From assembly GCA_036850595.1 (NCBI GenBank), contig CM072161.1:2222801-2286800 (forward strand): a stretch of DNA of 64,000 nt. The letters are read 5' to 3'. This document shows positions 25,901 through 38,168 of this stretch, one piece after another. This DNA is from Rhyacichthys aspro. Lineage: Eukaryota > Chordata > Actinopteri > Gobiiformes > Rhyacichthyidae. The position numbers and the translations under genes were made by a program. Each line of letters starts with the position of its first letter. The stretch's first letter is position 1. A model generated the notes under the pieces. The model did not search any database. It was not told the DNA's origin and saw nothing but the letters and a program-made list of their open reading frames with translations.

Positions 25901-28900
25901 CACACTCTACTCAAACACCAGTGCATCTTGTTACTGAGCCACAGACACAAAGACAAAAACAAGCAGAAGACGGAGCAGTGTTAAATGGAGCTGACAGTGG
26001 GCCTGGATGGAGAGTGTCTGTCAGGGCAGACGGATTGGATAGAGCAGAGTCCAGTGAGATGTCTGCTACAAGTCAGCGGTGATTCATGAAGACAGGTCTC
26101 CTACTCAGAGCATCGTTCTCCCCATTCGGATAGGCACAGAAGGACCACGCTGATCCTGACCTGAGTGGATCCTGGTAAAAGACTACAGGAAGGGATTGAG
26201 ACAAGAACCAATGAAAGAAATCCCCAGTGTTGGAGGATTTTGAGCTGTCCTTTGAGCTAAAACAGGTTGGAGTCTTTCTGGAGGATCTCAGGCAAAAGAA
26301 GTTTTAGCTATTAGCCCTCAAAGCAGGACCAGAGACAGTCCAAAGTGTACCCATGTTCCTGTGAAGAAAAGGTTCCAAAGCTTTGTGTTGCATCAGTACA
26401 GAGCCAAAAGAAGAAAAATGTTTGTTTAGTGTTGCAGTTTTGCTACATCTTTGAAGTCACAGAAGAGGGGGTAGATGTTGTAATGCCTATTAAAGAGTAA
26501 AAGCTGACCAATCAGTCCAAAAGGGGTAATGCTACTACAGTTTTAATAAAAGAAAGACCAAAAATCCTCAGAAAAACACTTGGGAACAGTTATAAAATCC
26601 AAACAGTCCAGAATAAGTACAGACTTACCGACTGGGTGGGTAAGCGTTTGCAAGACTAAGACCAAAGTATAAAGTCAAATCAAGATAAAGCCAAATAATC
26701 TAAAGACCAGTCTCAAAACTTAGAGCAAAGGAAGGTTACAGGCTCCTTTTCTATCTCTTCTACTTCTTCTAAATTTACTCTAATTCAGCTCATGTCTCAG
26801 TGGTTGTACATCTTCAGTCTTATAGATGTGGCCAATGACAATTACACTAATGCAATGAGAAGGGAATCTAATTTTCTACCATTTATTGTATTTAGCTCCT
26901 TCAGGCCCCATACTGCAGCTGATCACCACAGACAACTATTACCACTATCTTTCACTCCTAAGGCCAATTTGAGAATCACCAGTTCATGTAGAAATGCATG
27001 TGGAGAGACACACAGGAAGAACATGAAAACTCCGACACAATCATCAAACACACAACCTTCTTGCAGTGGTTTCATTTTATGAAAACATGAGAGCGTCGAC
27101 TTGCTCATGAAAATATGATCAAAGACATGACGTTGGTCTGAATGACGTCTCCATCTGCAGCCCCAGTCTCTTCAGTGTGGGGTATGGGCAGTTCTATATC
27201 CTTCTTTGACATGAATAAAAGTGGGCCTTTGAGCTCAAATGAAATGCATATATTTCCGCCGACTGGATTTAAAGAGCTGCTGATAGGCGTGAAGTTGTAA
27301 AGACTATGCATATTTTTCTGCAGATATGAAATGACTGGCTGTATGTGGTGTGGTGTGGTGATGAAATAAATGCTGAGGTCCAGAAAAGCCTGCTGCATAT
27401 TCACACAATCAGCAGTGCATGGATAAATTGCCTTTCACACTCATTGGACACAGTGGAAAATAAGCTCAGATAGCTCTTCAGAGGCCAGAACACATTTATT
27501 TCAAATTATTTTTTTTGAACTGTCTCTGAAGACCATCAGGTGCTCTGTAAAGAAATACTGTTAGGAAAAAGTTCTCCCTGAACATATTTGAAAAAGTCTG
27601 CATGAAAAGATTAATAATGTCCACAGAGCACAACCCTGATAGAAGTACATTTATTTTTTGGAATGGCAATGCAGAATCAAATGGATCTTAATATGTAAGT
27701 GTTTTAAAAGTACTGTATTTTCCGGACTATAAGCCGCTACTTTTTTCCCACGCTTTGAACCATGCGGCTTATACAGAGATGCGGCTTTTCCATGAATTTT
27801 TCTTCAGCCCTCAGGGGGGCGCTCTAGCAGGAAGTGCAAAAACGAGACAGGCAGCGGTAGTCAGTACAAACAAGAAAGCACCAGTTTTTATTCTTAGCAC
27901 ATGCAACCCAAGACGCACAACAGCAAAATACGGTAATATTTTTACACTCTCACCCCCTCATAATGGAAAACAAATGAAGTGACAGTGGTTTGGTGTTGAG
28001 TAGTTTCAATGCTCAGGAGGAAGATGAATAGTGACGGGAGAATGAAGCGACTTTAATAGTTGCGCAGTTGCGCTTTAACAGTGCGCAGGAAGAAAAAGTG
28101 ACAGTGGTTTGGTGTTCAGTGGTTTCAGTACGCAGGAGGAAGAAAAATAAAGCAACTTGGTTTTAGTGCACAGGAGGAAGATGAATAAAACCATCAATGA
28201 CTTTCCTTTTTTGTTTGATCAGCGCTTTTACTGCCGTGTTACAGGCACTGTTCGGAAACAATCAGTTCAGGTATATGAATAAACACTTATGGTACAAAAT
28301 CTTTCTATGTAAATATCTTATTTCTCAGCCTGGATATCGGCGGCTTATAGTCTGGTGCGGCTTATATGTGACAAAATATATATTTCTTTTAAATTTTAGT
28401 GGGTGCGACTTACATTTAGGTGCGCTCTATAGTCCGGAAAATACGGTACATTCTACCAAGGGAGAGTTCACACCAGAAGAGACAAAATCAGTCGTCTCAG
28501 CTCAGTTCTCTCTATACATGTCGCGAGCCCTCATTCAAGTTGCTGACAGGAGGCGTGACATTCATATTTACCTGGACCTATTCCTCTCAGATGGCTTTCA
28601 AATCCTGTCCTGTGTCTTTGGCAGTGTCACTCCTCATTTGTATAAAGCTGATGTAAAATTAACTGAAAATGCTTCTGCAACAAAGTTTTGTTGTTCTGAT
28701 GGCTGCAAGGTCTGCATTTCTTACTTGGATCTTGGAGTGTAGAGCCCATTTTACACATGTGCTAAGATCTGGGCAGTACGTTCACCCAGAACTGCTCCTA
28801 CAGGCACCTTAGTGACATGTTCATGTTACTGTAATGTGTAAACGGTGACAGGATACTCTCCATAGTGTGCTGTCAATGCGTATACAGACTCTCTCCAGTA

Positions 28901-31900
28901 TGTATGAACACAAATAATACATTTAAGATGTACAGACATGTCTGATTGTGCTACTGCAGCTTGGCCTGGAAAGCATCTATGGGCAGTCATTTTTACTCTC
29001 AATGGCAGAGTATAAGGTTCTGTCTCCACCTTGTGTCTTATATGCAACTATGCAAATACATGATGTCCACAACTGGTATGACGTGTTGAGCTTCTTTTTC
29101 TCTCTGGTCTGCATAGAGCAATTTGAAACAGATTTTTCTTTCAGTTTTCTTTCAGCCCTTCTTAGTAAGTCTGTTTTACTTACAAATTAATTTATTGTGC
29201 AGTTATTTTATTATTGTAGGTAAAATGTATGGTTCTGCAGCAAAGCAGCACCAGCAAAGACAGAAATGTGTTCTCTCCTGTGCTCTCAGCTATGGTCTTC
29301 AGTCAGAGAAAAGCAGTTCCAACTCTTCCAAATCAGAGGCCATAAACTCAAATCTATTGGAATATATAGACATTATTTCTAAAAACATTTTTGGAGATAA
29401 TTGTTTTTGTTTCACTGTTTCAAAATGAAAAGTGTGGACTTGGCCTAAAAGGAATCCTCTGTAGTGTGGTCTTGAAAATAGTGGCCCAGTCTCTGCATAA
29501 TCTTTTATTTGTGACTCAACCCCATTGTCTCTAAGAGGATGTTAGGCATCTCAAAGCTTTCTAGTGCACATCTTGGCCTCTTCAAGTGAAGCATGGATCA
29601 TGTATTCACCTTTTTCCAACTTTTATTGAGGCCCCAGTGTCTTTGTGCATTTGGGTTTGAAATTTTTGTTCAGCAGCAAAAACTAACATCATCTTCGGGT
29701 CACAGCGCATTACTCCTGCCAGTGGCCTGTGACTAATGCTTCTTTCTGGTTCAAACCACTACAGCAGAATTATTGATACACTGTACTTAAGAGTACTCAG
29801 CTCTACAATTTAGGGCCATGTTTTGTTTTGGTTAAAACAAACTTAAATAACTTAATATTAATAATAACTCTGGTACAGACAAAGGAACAGTAAAGAGTTT
29901 ATCTAAAATAGTGGGTCTGTTTCCAAGAGAACTTCAGGGCTGTTCAGCAGTGGGTCGTCCAATGACCTTATAATACTGCTCCTTCTGTTCATGCTGCCAA
30001 GTGTCCTGATCCTAACCTTGCCTCCAGTTTCTGCAAAACTGCTGTATGAATGTGCTGGTGCCTGTGAATGAGCCTATGTAAATGTGCCTCCATTCTTCTT
30101 ATGGTGGATTAAGATCAAGAACAACAAGGTCAGAGGATTATACCCTGGGGACACCAAAAATATTTGCTTGATATTGTTCAATTAATCAAGACATTTTTTA
30201 GTTGCACAGGAAGTTTTCCATTCAGACATGAATTAGTCCTGTATTATTATTGTACAGTTTTCCAAGTTACCTCTGGAGCACAACACTATCAAAAGTAATT
30301 AATATGCCGATTGAATAAATAGATCAGTCTGTTGCTTTAGAGCAGGTCATCTACTGTTATAAGCTGCTAAAAACTGTTTTACAGGATCTTAAATGACAAG
30401 GCCCATGATGTAACAATGCCATACTCCTTAACATGATCTGGAATGTTTGCAGAAGATGTGCTCCATTACATGGGGTAGTGTACAAATAAGAGAGACAGTT
30501 TGAAGCCAAATGAACATTCTCCTTTAAAAGAGAGTGATATGGCAGATGTAGTCCAGTGTTTGGGAACAGACCCTTCTTCTAAGGGGGGTTAACTGCAGGT
30601 ACTTCTTCTAGTTATTTCAGTGCTTGGTTTGAAATACTATGTGGGCCTGGCACTTTATACATGTTCGTAAATTTTCTTTGGTACACAAGCTTTTATAGTG
30701 AAAACACATTTACCAAGAGCCAATAGACTGTTAGCTTGTGTTACATACGTGTTTACAAGCCTCTGTAAAAGATGACAACATCATTAAGGGTGTGGGGAAA
30801 GTCCTACAGTGTAGTTCTGAAAAAGGATATATATTCTGATTTACAGTCTACAGACAGGCAATATCTGTGACTGTCATAGACCCCAGTGAAGAGCCAGACT
30901 TGTCTGTGATTGATAAGTGTGATCATGTTTGTAAAGATGACTTGTTGATTTTCCTGTACTAAGTGGCATAGCCGTGTTGACAGTTACTTCCTGTAATGAG
31001 GCAGACGCTGATTGGCTGATTGGCTGACACCACCTCACTGCATCTCATCCCTTAATGGCCTCATCAGCGTTAATTTGCCGTGTCCTCATGAGGCGTGATA
31101 AACATCTGAGTTGACATGTGATCAGCCTTTTGGTGAGCAGAGAGTCGAGCAGAGGGCAGAGGCTGTTCGTTGTCAGAGGGACGGAGACGCCGCTCGCTGT
31201 GATTGGACATTACTGTATGACATTTGATGTGCACATGGATCGACTCAGAGCAGTGTGTGTGGACGCTCTGTCGGCTTCGACATTGTCTGCTGTTTCACAC
31301 AGCACAGTTCAGGGTCGGTTGTCACCTCAGATGAACCCTGTGCTGTACAATGCGGTAAACTGTGCTCCATTGTCGAGAGATCCTTTCACAGAGATACACA
31401 CCACCATGGCAACAAATGCAGCAGTATGTTCTATTCATTTATATGCAGCACGCAAGTTTAAATGCACTTTAAAGGCAGCAACAAAAAAACACTCTGTAAC
31501 CAACCTCAGTTATTTATAATTTATCAATTATAAACCATAAAAACCACATGCTTATTTTATTTTTCACAGCCATTAGCCGTTGGAAGAGGTACTTCTCATA
31601 GCCCACACAGAGGCCTTCCTACAGCTCCCAGACACTTCCCGTAACTCTGCTGTCTTTAGCTGTTGGGTAAACTTCACATTCAAAACAAATAATTATTGTT
31701 TTTGTAAAAACTATTTATTATACATTTATTTATTGCATTAGTTCTTATGCTAAGCTCCACCCACGTCCTTACAGTTGACACCGTGTCCAGTCACAGATCA
31801 CATGCTGCACATATGTGGAACTTCCTGTTTTATATCAGCACAAATCAGGTCTCTGAAGCAAAAGAATCGGTTTTGAAGCTGATGCATTTGTTTTTACTGC

Positions 31901-34900
31901 CTCTCTAGCACCACCCATTTGGTAGCTGGCTTTGAAAATTAAATGTATGGGTAATAAGAATGCAGAACTAGAGTTTAGGTTGGTCTTCACTTCAGTAATA
32001 ATTAGCAAAACCCAGGGGTAAAATGCAGGAATGACCCAAAAAAGAATGCTTGTCTGAGGTTCATAAGGTGTCAGCTTATGATTATTGCTTCTCAATATTA
32101 TCATGTACAATCATAGTAATACTAAAGGTGAGTGTGTACTCAGTGTCTTATATAGGCATGGCTTCAACAAAATCAACATATTTGAGTCTATCATAGGTGA
32201 TCTGTGGTTAGTGTATGTCTTTATTTAACACATGTAAATGGATGTTTAATATAAAGTTTGTGTGGCATTGGTATGCGTAGGATTTTGCTTGATTGATGAT
32301 ACCTTAAACACAATAAATGATATGACACTTCTAGCCTGGCCAGCCATTCCAATTTTTTAAAATCTATTCCACTTTTATTGAAAACTGTAGAAACATCAGA
32401 ATGGATGACCAAATAAGTCTTAATGCTTATTACATTTGTAGGGGAAACTGTTTGTGACTGAAATGCTTTTCTCTCCTTATGTGTATGTCAAAGTCATGTG
32501 ACAAATTGTAAAAAATAAAAATAGCTTTGTACTGTCTGAAACTGTTCTCAAAAATGTACTAACTAAATAGAGCAACACTATATAGTGACTGGGGGTTAGA
32601 GACTAGGGGAACGTTTTAGACTCAACCTTAGTCTTATGGTCTTTGATGAGGAAGCACAGGTCTTATAACATCCATTTACTCTGTGTGGTGTTACATGTTA
32701 TTAATTCCCTAACAAAACACAAATTTAGTCAGTCAGTCGCCATTTGCCAAAATTATCATGTTTTTGCTGAATTTGTTGTATGCAATAAAACTGATTTGTC
32801 ATTGATTAGGCATGTATCGGTCAGGCATTCTGCATCACAAAACACATTTTCTCTGTGCACGTAATGTGTAGCTCTATTTCAGTTACAATCCAACACAGGT
32901 GTGCTGTGACTGATAGCCGCTGCAGTGAAAAGAAAAGATCCTCAATGTCAGATGTAATGTGTCCCTGATTTTTCTTACTTCCTGGCTGTAGTGTGCATCG
33001 ATGACTGCACACACTTGAAAGACTGATACACTTACACCCAAAGCTCCCCCCTTTTCATGGTAAACAGATGGAAGTTGCACTACCACATTTGAATATTCAT
33101 ACCAGAGTTTACTGTCTCAGTGTGCACCTGATAAACCCAGTGCATTTAAAAGGAGGATATATCTCACCACAGATCAGTAATGTGTGCCACTGCTAACTAC
33201 AGCTCTTGTATTGTGTCTTCTGAACTGTTCTTTTTTAGGTGAACAAAACAGAAGACAAGTCTCTGGAGGAGCGAGGACGTATCATGATCTCACTCAAGTA
33301 CAACACACAGAAGTCCTGTCTGGTGGTGGGCATCATCCGCTGTGCCCACCTTGCCGCCATGGACGCTAACGGCTTCTCCGACCCCTATGTCAAAACGTGA
33401 GTACGCCTAACAAGTGTGACCAATCAGAATTCTGTACTAAATAGCAGGATTGAAAATTCAAGCAATTGTGCTCACTTAGAAATGTGAATTACAGATAACA
33501 TTCAAATTCAAGCAGTTTCCATTTGGCCTCAGTGTGTTTGTGGTGATTGCTTTTTGGCGTTGTAGGCAGCATCAGGGACCACTCACCATTATTTTTGCAT
33601 CCAGGCTCTGGGCTGTACACCTGTTGGTCTGATCCTTTTCAGTGACTTCTCATGTGGGTTTTTTTTTAGACTGGTGATGATGGACAAACACAATAAAGTT
33701 TAGTGTACTATATTCTCTAGTCTATAATGTGGTTGAGACACTATAAATCTTGAAAATATAACAACATATTTTCCTCAGTTTGGGTCTTTATGATTTAAAT
33801 CAATATCATGGAAAGACACAAATGGATAAATAAAAAATAGTAAAGTTATCAGCGCAGTGGCCTGTGAAGGCTGTCCAGCCATCCTAATTCTTTGTTCTAG
33901 TCTAAATCTGTCTCTGTGGACTCAAGTTGGATATTTCGAGAGCAGTACCAATTGATAATGTTTTTGACACAAACTTAGGACAGAAAGAAGGTCTCAATAT
34001 AAGGATGTGAAATCATCCTATTTTTGGCACTCTTCTCTTGAGACAGAGAGAAGAAGGAGCCTGTTGATTGGGTGACAGAAAATCCTCACAAGGAAAAACA
34101 TTCATCAGTAACATTTGCACAAACAAAGCTTGTTTTTATATCTAGCAGTTTAGAAACCTTAGAAAAACCAGGAAACAATCTCCCCCAGTCTGTCACTTCA
34201 GAAAGTGTGTGACACGCATTTGTTAAGTTAACAAGCCTCTGGACCTGCTCTTGTGTAGTGATGTCTGCTTAACAAACCCACTCTGAGAGCATGTCATAAT
34301 TGCACTATTTTTAGAGCTTGAACAATGCACTTGGGCTAAATGGATTGGGCGTCTGTGGTGATGTTTGAGCAGGGAAAAGGCAGCCTCCCTGTGATTATCA
34401 GGTGCATGAAAGACGCTCGGCTCAGGAGGCGTCCGCGGGCTGCAGTCTGACGGAGAGGCCTATTTATCACACCTGAACATGTCCCCAGTCTTTCATCTGG
34501 CTGAGCAATGAAAGCACAATTAATTTGGGCTTCCGCTGTGCACACCTTGAGAACAAAAGCATCGCTGTTTTTTGGAGGAAGGCTGGCTGCAGTGTGAGGA
34601 AATCTCCCTGAAGCTTGAAGGACACGCACAGATATAGATTTATTCTGAGGCATGTGTGTCAGACTCAGAGATACAGATGTATGTTTTCACCTTGATGTCT
34701 GTGTGTGAAATATACAGACATCAATACATCAAATATATCTTCATCTATACAGAAAGGCAGACATTTTTTTCAAAGACTCCTGTGAGTGGGGCCTCAACGA
34801 TTATAACAGACATAACAAGCATTTGATGGACTCTCTCCAGATCTATCCCTTGGATTCATAGGACTCATAGGACTGACGTGCACAGTGAAATTTTACTGCA

Positions 34901-37900
34901 TTTTACTACAGCCCACAAATGTTGGTTGATGAAAAGATAAGAGATGAAGAGATGAAAAGAACTTGAGGGAAAAAAAGAAACTGATGAAATCCCTCTGGAT
35001 CTCTCTCTCTCTTCACATGGCTCCTTTAAATACTTGCACATACCAGATATCACATTTGTTACACTAAAAATCTAACAACAAAAATTTTATAAGGTATGTT
35101 AATTGAAACCACGAAGAAAACTACCTTCAAAAAAGTATTTTCAGGTTATGGTTACAGCAGTATGTTAAATGGTGCTCTCCGTATTGTCAGATTAAGGTTC
35201 TGAAGTGTAATATTCATTAGCTAACAGTGACAGAGTAAATGTTCACAATAATGAAACTTTAGTCAAGTCCATTTCAAGGTTTATGGTAAAATATTCAGAG
35301 TACAGGGCAGTGAAGCATTATGGAACCAGTAAGATGGACCTTAAAGCTCCCATCACATTTTAATCTGTCTCTGTTTAACTCATTGACACATACTTTAGTC
35401 AGCGTTAATTGTAGAGCTGCGACACTAATTTGTTTAGTCTTCCCATCTCTATTCACTCTGCCCCACCTCTGTTACTTCTGAGCTTCTTATACAGAGATAA
35501 AGAGATGGATATATCATTTTTAATTCATATTGCCCAGCCCCTACACCAACATTATAATCATATCAATACTTGCACTACCTCCATCATACAAAGAGAGAGT
35601 GAATGTCTCTGTTTATAATACACCAGTTCTCTAAAGGTGCACAGCAAATGCTTTCACTTTCTCTAATGTTGTCTCTCTGATGACTCACAAATGTAAACTG
35701 CTTCAATAATGATCACATATTATGTTTCAGCACCCTCTTACCGATGTGCTCCTATTAATAAATACAGACATTATTATGCGCTTACTTACAACGTCCTGCT
35801 TCTCCTAACAGTTGACTCTCATTAAAGACCACTGACATCTAATAACATCCATACATATAAGCCAAGCCACCTCTGGATGTGTCTCAGGATGCATTAGGCT
35901 GGCATCCATTCAGACAATAGTAGTGACTGCACTATTCATCCTGCTCGGTGAAAATGAGGCAGGTTAGAGCTGATACAGTAAAATTTCATCTGAATGTCTC
36001 AGAATAACCATGAGCTCCACACAGAGTGTAATCCTATTTCAAACCGTGAGCCTTGTAAACATGTGTATGATCCACAGCATACTGACTGAAGGATAAAGAG
36101 GGGGAGGGTGGAAATGTGTGCTTTGTGGATTATAGAGGGAGGTATTCAATTAAAGTCATTATATACCAGAATTCTATTTAAATCAAATTAATTGTCTGAA
36201 CATCCCTCTTATAATAATGTTTTTAATGGGTAGTGTGTTACTACTTTACACCTCTCTCTCATTTAACTCCAGTCTGAGAGCACCTATGATAGACCTGCAG
36301 GGACATTCTGTTGTCCATGAACAAATACAATAGCTCAGATAAACTAAAAAAAAATAAAAAAATGAGTTCATATGTATTACTCTTATACAGAATTATAGAC
36401 TGTACTTGTTTTCATGTTGTTTGTCCTCTCTGGGCAGTAGTGAAGTTTGAGATTATAGGTTAAATTATCTTTAAATAATACAAAATTGTATGCACTGCAT
36501 GTGTTTTCAGACAAGCCCATTTTATAAATGCACTATCCTATGATGAATCTCCTGACTTTGTCCAGAGCGGCTGCATGTTTAAAAACAATCCACTCAAAAT
36601 TTTCACTAGGAAAACATTTTGAGCACACATATCCTCAATATTACTGATAAGTCTACAAAAAATATAGCAAAAACACCCAAAAACTCCTCTTCTCATGCTT
36701 CTAACCTCCAGCCCTCATCCTTGCAACAGCCTGCTTACTAGAACATGACATCACACAAAAGCAGTGGTGTCAAACTTAAAGTGGTGAGAGGCCGCAAAAG
36801 TTAATAAGAATCTTTACAGGAGCCGATTTGAACAGATTTTAGTCAGATTTGAACAGGTTTTAGTTGGATTTCAACAGATTTTAGATAGATTTTAAAATGT
36901 TTTAGTCAGATTTGAGCAGGTTTTAGGTGGATCCGATCACGTTTTAGATGGATTCGAACAGGTTTTAGTTGAATTTGAACAGATTTTAGTTGGATTTTAA
37001 AAAGTTTTAGTTGAATTTGAACAGGTTTTACATGGATTTGGACAGGTTTTAGTCTTTTTTTAGGTCTTTATCTCTTTGCAAAAATCAAATCCATCTAAAA
37101 CATGTTAAAATCCAATTAAAACTTAGTGCTTTCTAAAGGTATTGAAGGGCCACATAAAACATAGCAAAGGGCCGCATTTGGCCCCCGGGCCTTGAGTTTG
37201 ACATGTGTGCACTAAAGTTTAGAGCCTCCGTTAAACTTCTGTCTCTGAGTTCAGTGTCAGACAGAAGCAGTCCAACAATTATTTCTGTCTTTTAAACAGG
37301 GTGTCAATGCATTATTGACACCCTTTCCTCTTATCATGTTTTATCACCATTGCATTTTAGAACACAAAAGAACAAAAATAACCATAAATCCTGCAAAAAC
37401 AAAAGCATTTTAGTCCAAACATTAATTTTTTTGTAAAGGTAAGGAGTTTTTTTTACTTTCTGAGTAGAGCAACAGCCAATAGCAGACAAGCAGCCTTTAA
37501 TGTATTCAAACATTTGATCGGACAGCCCGGACCTGGTGAGGGTTTAACATCCTTATCTTTTAAAATTCTAGTATTATAACATATCTCAAACACTCTATGT
37601 ATAGTTTTAATAAGTGCAGCGCAGTGCACAAGGCGCATGAAGGGCAGTACCACAGCTCCCTCTAGAGGACAGAACAATACAGCACCCTCACGCCTGGGTC
37701 ACTACATCTACTGCAGTGAGAATCAAACGTTACAAAAATAATTCTGGTCTAGAGTCAAATTTAAAGGTACATTGAGTAAAATGTTGAACTTACAAAAATG
37801 GAACATATCAGTCAGAACTACACGGAAAAAACTACCTTGCTGGACTTGTACAGACTTGAACAATTTGGTTATGTGTTCATTAATCAAATGATCTTTCATT

Positions 37901-38088
37901 AACAGAAATCCATTATCATAAATCACAATCATTTGTTTGTAGACATTTTATAGAAATGTGTTTGAATAAAGTCATTTCACTTATTTAATTTAGCACCGTT
38001 TGTTTTTTTAATCCACTCCAACTCAATCTCTTCCACTTTACTCAATACCCTGTACATTATGTTTTCTATCATATTTACATCATTGCTA

Positions 38089-38168
<80 letters not shown>

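Larger units (their letters stand above)
19108..33238 (+). other. DOC2 intron between exons C and D (14.1 kb)
   Basis: Phase-0 intron bounded by GTGGGT and TTTTTTAG, the longest in the window. It carries a minus-strand dispersed repeat at 19605-19890, an (AAAT)n run at 23328-23350, a repeat copy at 25033-25255, the TA-flanked inverted-repeat element at 27713-28446 and a CNE-like block at 30990-31230. A 12-bp perfect hairpin lies at 24434-24469. No extra exon was seen. Confidence 0.8.

Noticed and set aside
25798..26082. 94-codon open frame in the intron between DOC2 exons C and D
   Set aside because: No domain, splice structure or family resemblance; composition is like the surrounding intron.
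28197..28742. Open frame of 181 codons, the longest in the window
   Set aside because: It runs across the right end of the TA-flanked element into unrelated intron, shows no recognisable domain, and lies inside the DOC2 intron. Chance reading.
36825..36950. Heptad-repeat peptide on the minus strand of the 21-bp array
   Set aside because: Units 1 and 4 contain in-frame TGA and there is no start or supporting gene structure.
36825..37055. Regular 21-bp direct repeats resembling a CRISPR array
   Set aside because: Units are contiguous with no spacers, sit within a transposon and the genome is vertebrate.
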